A DNA stretch of 64,000 bases, from assembly GCF_018780385.1 (NCBI RefSeq), contig NZ_JADMJO010000048.1:62001-126000 (forward strand), read 5' to 3'. The notes below the pieces were generated by a model. It had not been told where the DNA came from, ran no database searches, and saw only the letters and a program-made list of their open reading frames with translations. Within the stretch, counting starts at the first letter, position 1, and every line of letters starts with the position of its first letter. The position numbers and the translations under genes are program-made. This DNA comes from Hydrogenophaga sp. (GTDB lineage Bacteria; Pseudomonadota; Gammaproteobacteria; Burkholderiales; Burkholderiaceae_C). Shown here one piece after another: positions 62,320 to 64,000 of the stretch.

Positions 62320-63204
62320 ATGAATATTTCAAGCCGACAGCTGGATGCATTCATCGCACTGGCCGCCCATCGACACTTCACGCGTGCAGCTGCGCATTGC
62401 CATCTCTCGCAGTCTGCCTTCAGCGCCGTCATCCGGACTCTTGAGGAAGATCTGGGATTGCGGTTGTTCGACAGAAGCACCCGACACGTGGATCTGACGC
62501 TGGAAGGAAGCAACTTCCTCGAATCGGCACTTCGGATCCGCGCTGAGATCGACCGTGCACTGGACGGGGTGCGCGACGCCGCGACGCTACAGCGAGGACG
62601 CGTTTCGATTGCCCTGCTTCCATCGCTTGCCGCAGGGTGGCTGCCGGGCGTGCTGGCCGAGTTCAAAGCCACTTGCCCCGGTATCGAATTCGACATTGCG
62701 GATGTGCTCTCGGCGCCGTGCATTGAACGCGTGGCGAACAAGACGGCCGACTTCGCGCTGGCAGCGTCTCATGCGGACACGCCCGAACTCCAGGCGCAGC
62801 CGTTTTGCACCGACAGCTTCCACCTCGTGTGTCGCAGCGATCACCCGCTGGCCCGGCGCAGGTCCATCGCCATCAAGGATCTGGCGGCCTGGCCATTTGT
62901 TCATCTGGCCCGCACCAGCAGCGTGCGCCAGTACCTGGAAGCCGCGCTGCGACCGCAGGTGATGAGGACCCTCGTCGAAGTGGAACAACTGGCCACCGTG
63001 ATGGGCTTTGTTCGTGCGGGACTCGGCATCAGCGTGGTGCCCACGTTGACCTTGTTCCATTTTGATCAACCCGGGATCGTTACCCGCCCTCTGTCGATAC
63101 CCGGCTTGACTCGGCAGATCTACCTGGTGCGGCGCAGAGACCGCAGTCTGTCGGTCGCCGCGCAGGCGGTGCATGACCTGATGGTTCAGCGGCGACCCGA
63201 ATGA
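62320..63204 (+). CDS. LysR family transcriptional regulator
   Basis: 294 residues from ATG at 62320; the longer upstream frame overlaps the AtuA leader and lacks family features. Helix-turn-helix LDAFIALAAHRHFTRAAAHCHLSQSAFSAVIRTLEEDLGLRLFDRSTRHV (in parts), then a binding domain (GRVSIALLPSLAAGWLPGVLAEF; FCTDSFHLVCRSDHPLARR; MGFVRAGLGISVVPTL). Probably controls the divergent AtuA/Bug operon. Confidence 0.93.
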   Translation: MNISSRQLDAFIALAAHRHFTRAAAHCHLSQSAFSAVIRTLEEDLGLRLFDRSTRHVDLTLEGSNFLESALRIRAEIDRALDGVRDAATLQRGRVSIALLPSLAAGWLPGVLAEFKATCPGIEFDIADVLSAPCIERVANKTADFALAASHADTPELQAQPFCTDSFHLVCRSDHPLARRRSIAIKDLAAWPFVHLARTSSVRQYLEAALRPQVMRTLVEVEQLATVMGFVRAGLGISVVPTLTLFHFDQPGIVTRPLSIPGLTRQIYLVRRRDRSLSVAAQAVHDLMVQRRPE

Positions 63205-63231
63205 CAGGCAGATCGCTGATCGCGCTGAGCG

Positions 63232-63993
63232 TCAGTCTTTGCTTGATGCGCTGGCGAGCGCCTGCCGCTTGGCGCGCGATCGGATGTTGAGGCTCTCGAC
63301 GAGCAGCGAAAAGGCCATCGCAGCGTAGATGTAGCCCTTGGGGACCTCTTGGTCGAATGCTTCGGCCGTGAGCGCCATACCCACCATCACCAGGAAGGCC
63401 AACGCCAGCACCTTGACCGAGGGATGGCGATCCACAAATTCGCCAATGGGCTTGGCGGCCACCAGCATCACACCCACGGAGACCACCACCGCAGCAACCA
63501 TCACGCTGATCTGGTCAACCATGCCCACGGCGGTGATCACCGAGTCGAGTGAGAACACGATGTCGATGATGGCGATCTGGCCGATGATTCCCCAGAACAG
63601 CTTCGAGCCCGCAGCTTTCATGGCCACGGTATCGGTGGCCGGCGGTGCATGCTGCTCGCGAGCCTCCACCTCCACGAAGATTTCATGCGAAGCCTTGTAG
63701 AGCAGAAACAGGCCGCCGAACAGCAAGACCAGGTCGCGTCCGCTGATGCCCTGGCCCAGCACGCTGAAGATGTCTGCCGTCAGACCCATTACCCATGTCA
63801 GTGTGAACAGCAGCATGAGCCGCGAGACCATGGCGAAACCCAACCCCACGCGACGGGCCTTGTCGCGCAAATGCGGCGGCAGGCGGCCCACCAGGATGGA
63901 AATGAAAATGATGTTGTCGATGCCCAGAACGATCTCGAGGGCTGTGAGCATCGCGAAGGCGATCCAGATGTTGGGATCCGAAAGGAGTTCCAT
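63232..63993 (-). CDS. TerC family integral membrane protein
   Basis: 253 residues. Seven membrane segments; TerC motif ALEIVLGIDNIIFISIL and DIVFSLDSVITAVGMVD, with the paired acidic residues thought to bind metal. Complete within the window (start ATG at 63993, 10 bp from the edge). TerC relatives export manganese or insert proteins; the ligand is not assigned here. Confidence 0.93.
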   Translation of the reverse strand: MELLSDPNIWIAFAMLTALEIVLGIDNIIFISILVGRLPPHLRDKARRVGLGFAMVSRLMLLFTLTWVMGLTADIFSVLGQGISGRDLVLLFGGLFLLYKASHEIFVEVEAREQHAPPATDTVAMKAAGSKLFWGIIGQIAIIDIVFSLDSVITAVGMVDQISVMVAAVVVSVGVMLVAAKPIGEFVDRHPSVKVLALAFLVMVGMALTAEAFDQEVPKGYIYAAMAFSLLVESLNIRSRAKRQALASASSKD

Positions 63994-64000
63994 GATGGAG

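Noticed and set aside
1-64000. CRISPR arrays, tRNA and rRNA genes
   Set aside because: No direct-repeat/spacer array and no cloverleaf or rRNA-like sequence was recognised, so the Tn7-like element is not a CRISPR-associated transposon on this evidence.

Overview
The window looks like the chromosome of a high-GC betaproteobacterium, most likely a Burkholderiales / Comamonadaceae member (Hydrogenophaga-, Polaromonas- or Acidovorax-like). This rests on the gene complement: a Bug-type TctC binding protein, the AtuA/DUF1446 cluster, a six-gene Mla operon that includes mlaA, QseBC-like two-component pairs, MocR and TRAP systems. Three base-composition tiers are visible by eye: about 60-62% GC at 1-9 kb, roughly 50-57% at 9-25.9 kb, and about 65-70% from 26 kb to the end.

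Region 1 (1-9.05 kb, + strand) is one operon of overlapping genes: the 3' part of an acyl-CoA carboxylase carboxyltransferase subunit, an AMP-forming acyl-CoA ligase, a TetR regulator and a complete dipeptide/oligopeptide-type ABC importer (two ATPases, binding protein, two permeases). It reads as uptake and CoA activation of an unknown acid or amide.

Region 2 (9.6-13.9 kb, - strand) is the most interesting accessory block. It encodes a small 'multiubiquitin'-type ubiquitin-like protein, a ThiF/E1-like adenylyltransferase with an extra N-terminal domain, and a DUF6527 protein in overlapping frames, followed by a HEPN-like protein. Upstream lies a HigB-HigA/ImmA-type toxin-antitoxin operon with a clear promoter and operator. 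A short + strand RNA gene, with its own consensus promoter and intrinsic terminator, sits between the two. The set looks like a bacterial ubiquitin-like conjugation (Bub-like) antiphage module.

Region 3 (14.7-25.9 kb) is a Tn7-like transposon: TnsA, TnsB and TnsC on the - strand converge on a long TnsD/TniQ protein, an XRE regulator and a second short TniQ on the + strand. Outside tnsA lie a second small-RNA candidate, an HTH protein and a large Lon-like AAA+ ATPase. Three copies of a GTTTTCGAC motif at 25.78-25.91 kb mark the probable right end, inside the last codons of a SEL1-like lipoprotein gene. The left end was not found; Region 2, and perhaps Region 1, is the likely cargo.

Region 4 (26-43 kb) is host chromosome: a diiron-oxygenase-like protein with a patatin and an alpha/beta hydrolase, a hybrid sensor kinase with a LuxR-type regulator, a TetR, AraC and LysR regulators next to short-chain dehydrogenases, a kelch protein, a periplasmic aldo/keto reductase and a lipase-like hydrolase. 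Region 5 (43-47.7 kb) is mlaFEDACB plus a MipA/OmpV porin.

Region 6 (48-64 kb) has two OmpR-type two-component systems, a MocR-regulated TRAP transporter with a degradative HMG-CoA reductase (probable mevalonate catabolism), an alpha-carbonic anhydrase, an AtuA/Bug cluster with a LysR regulator, and a TerC-family membrane protein. Repeated TTAA-N7-TTAA boxes upstream of several Region 4 and Region 6 genes suggest a shared QseB/PmrA-like regulon.
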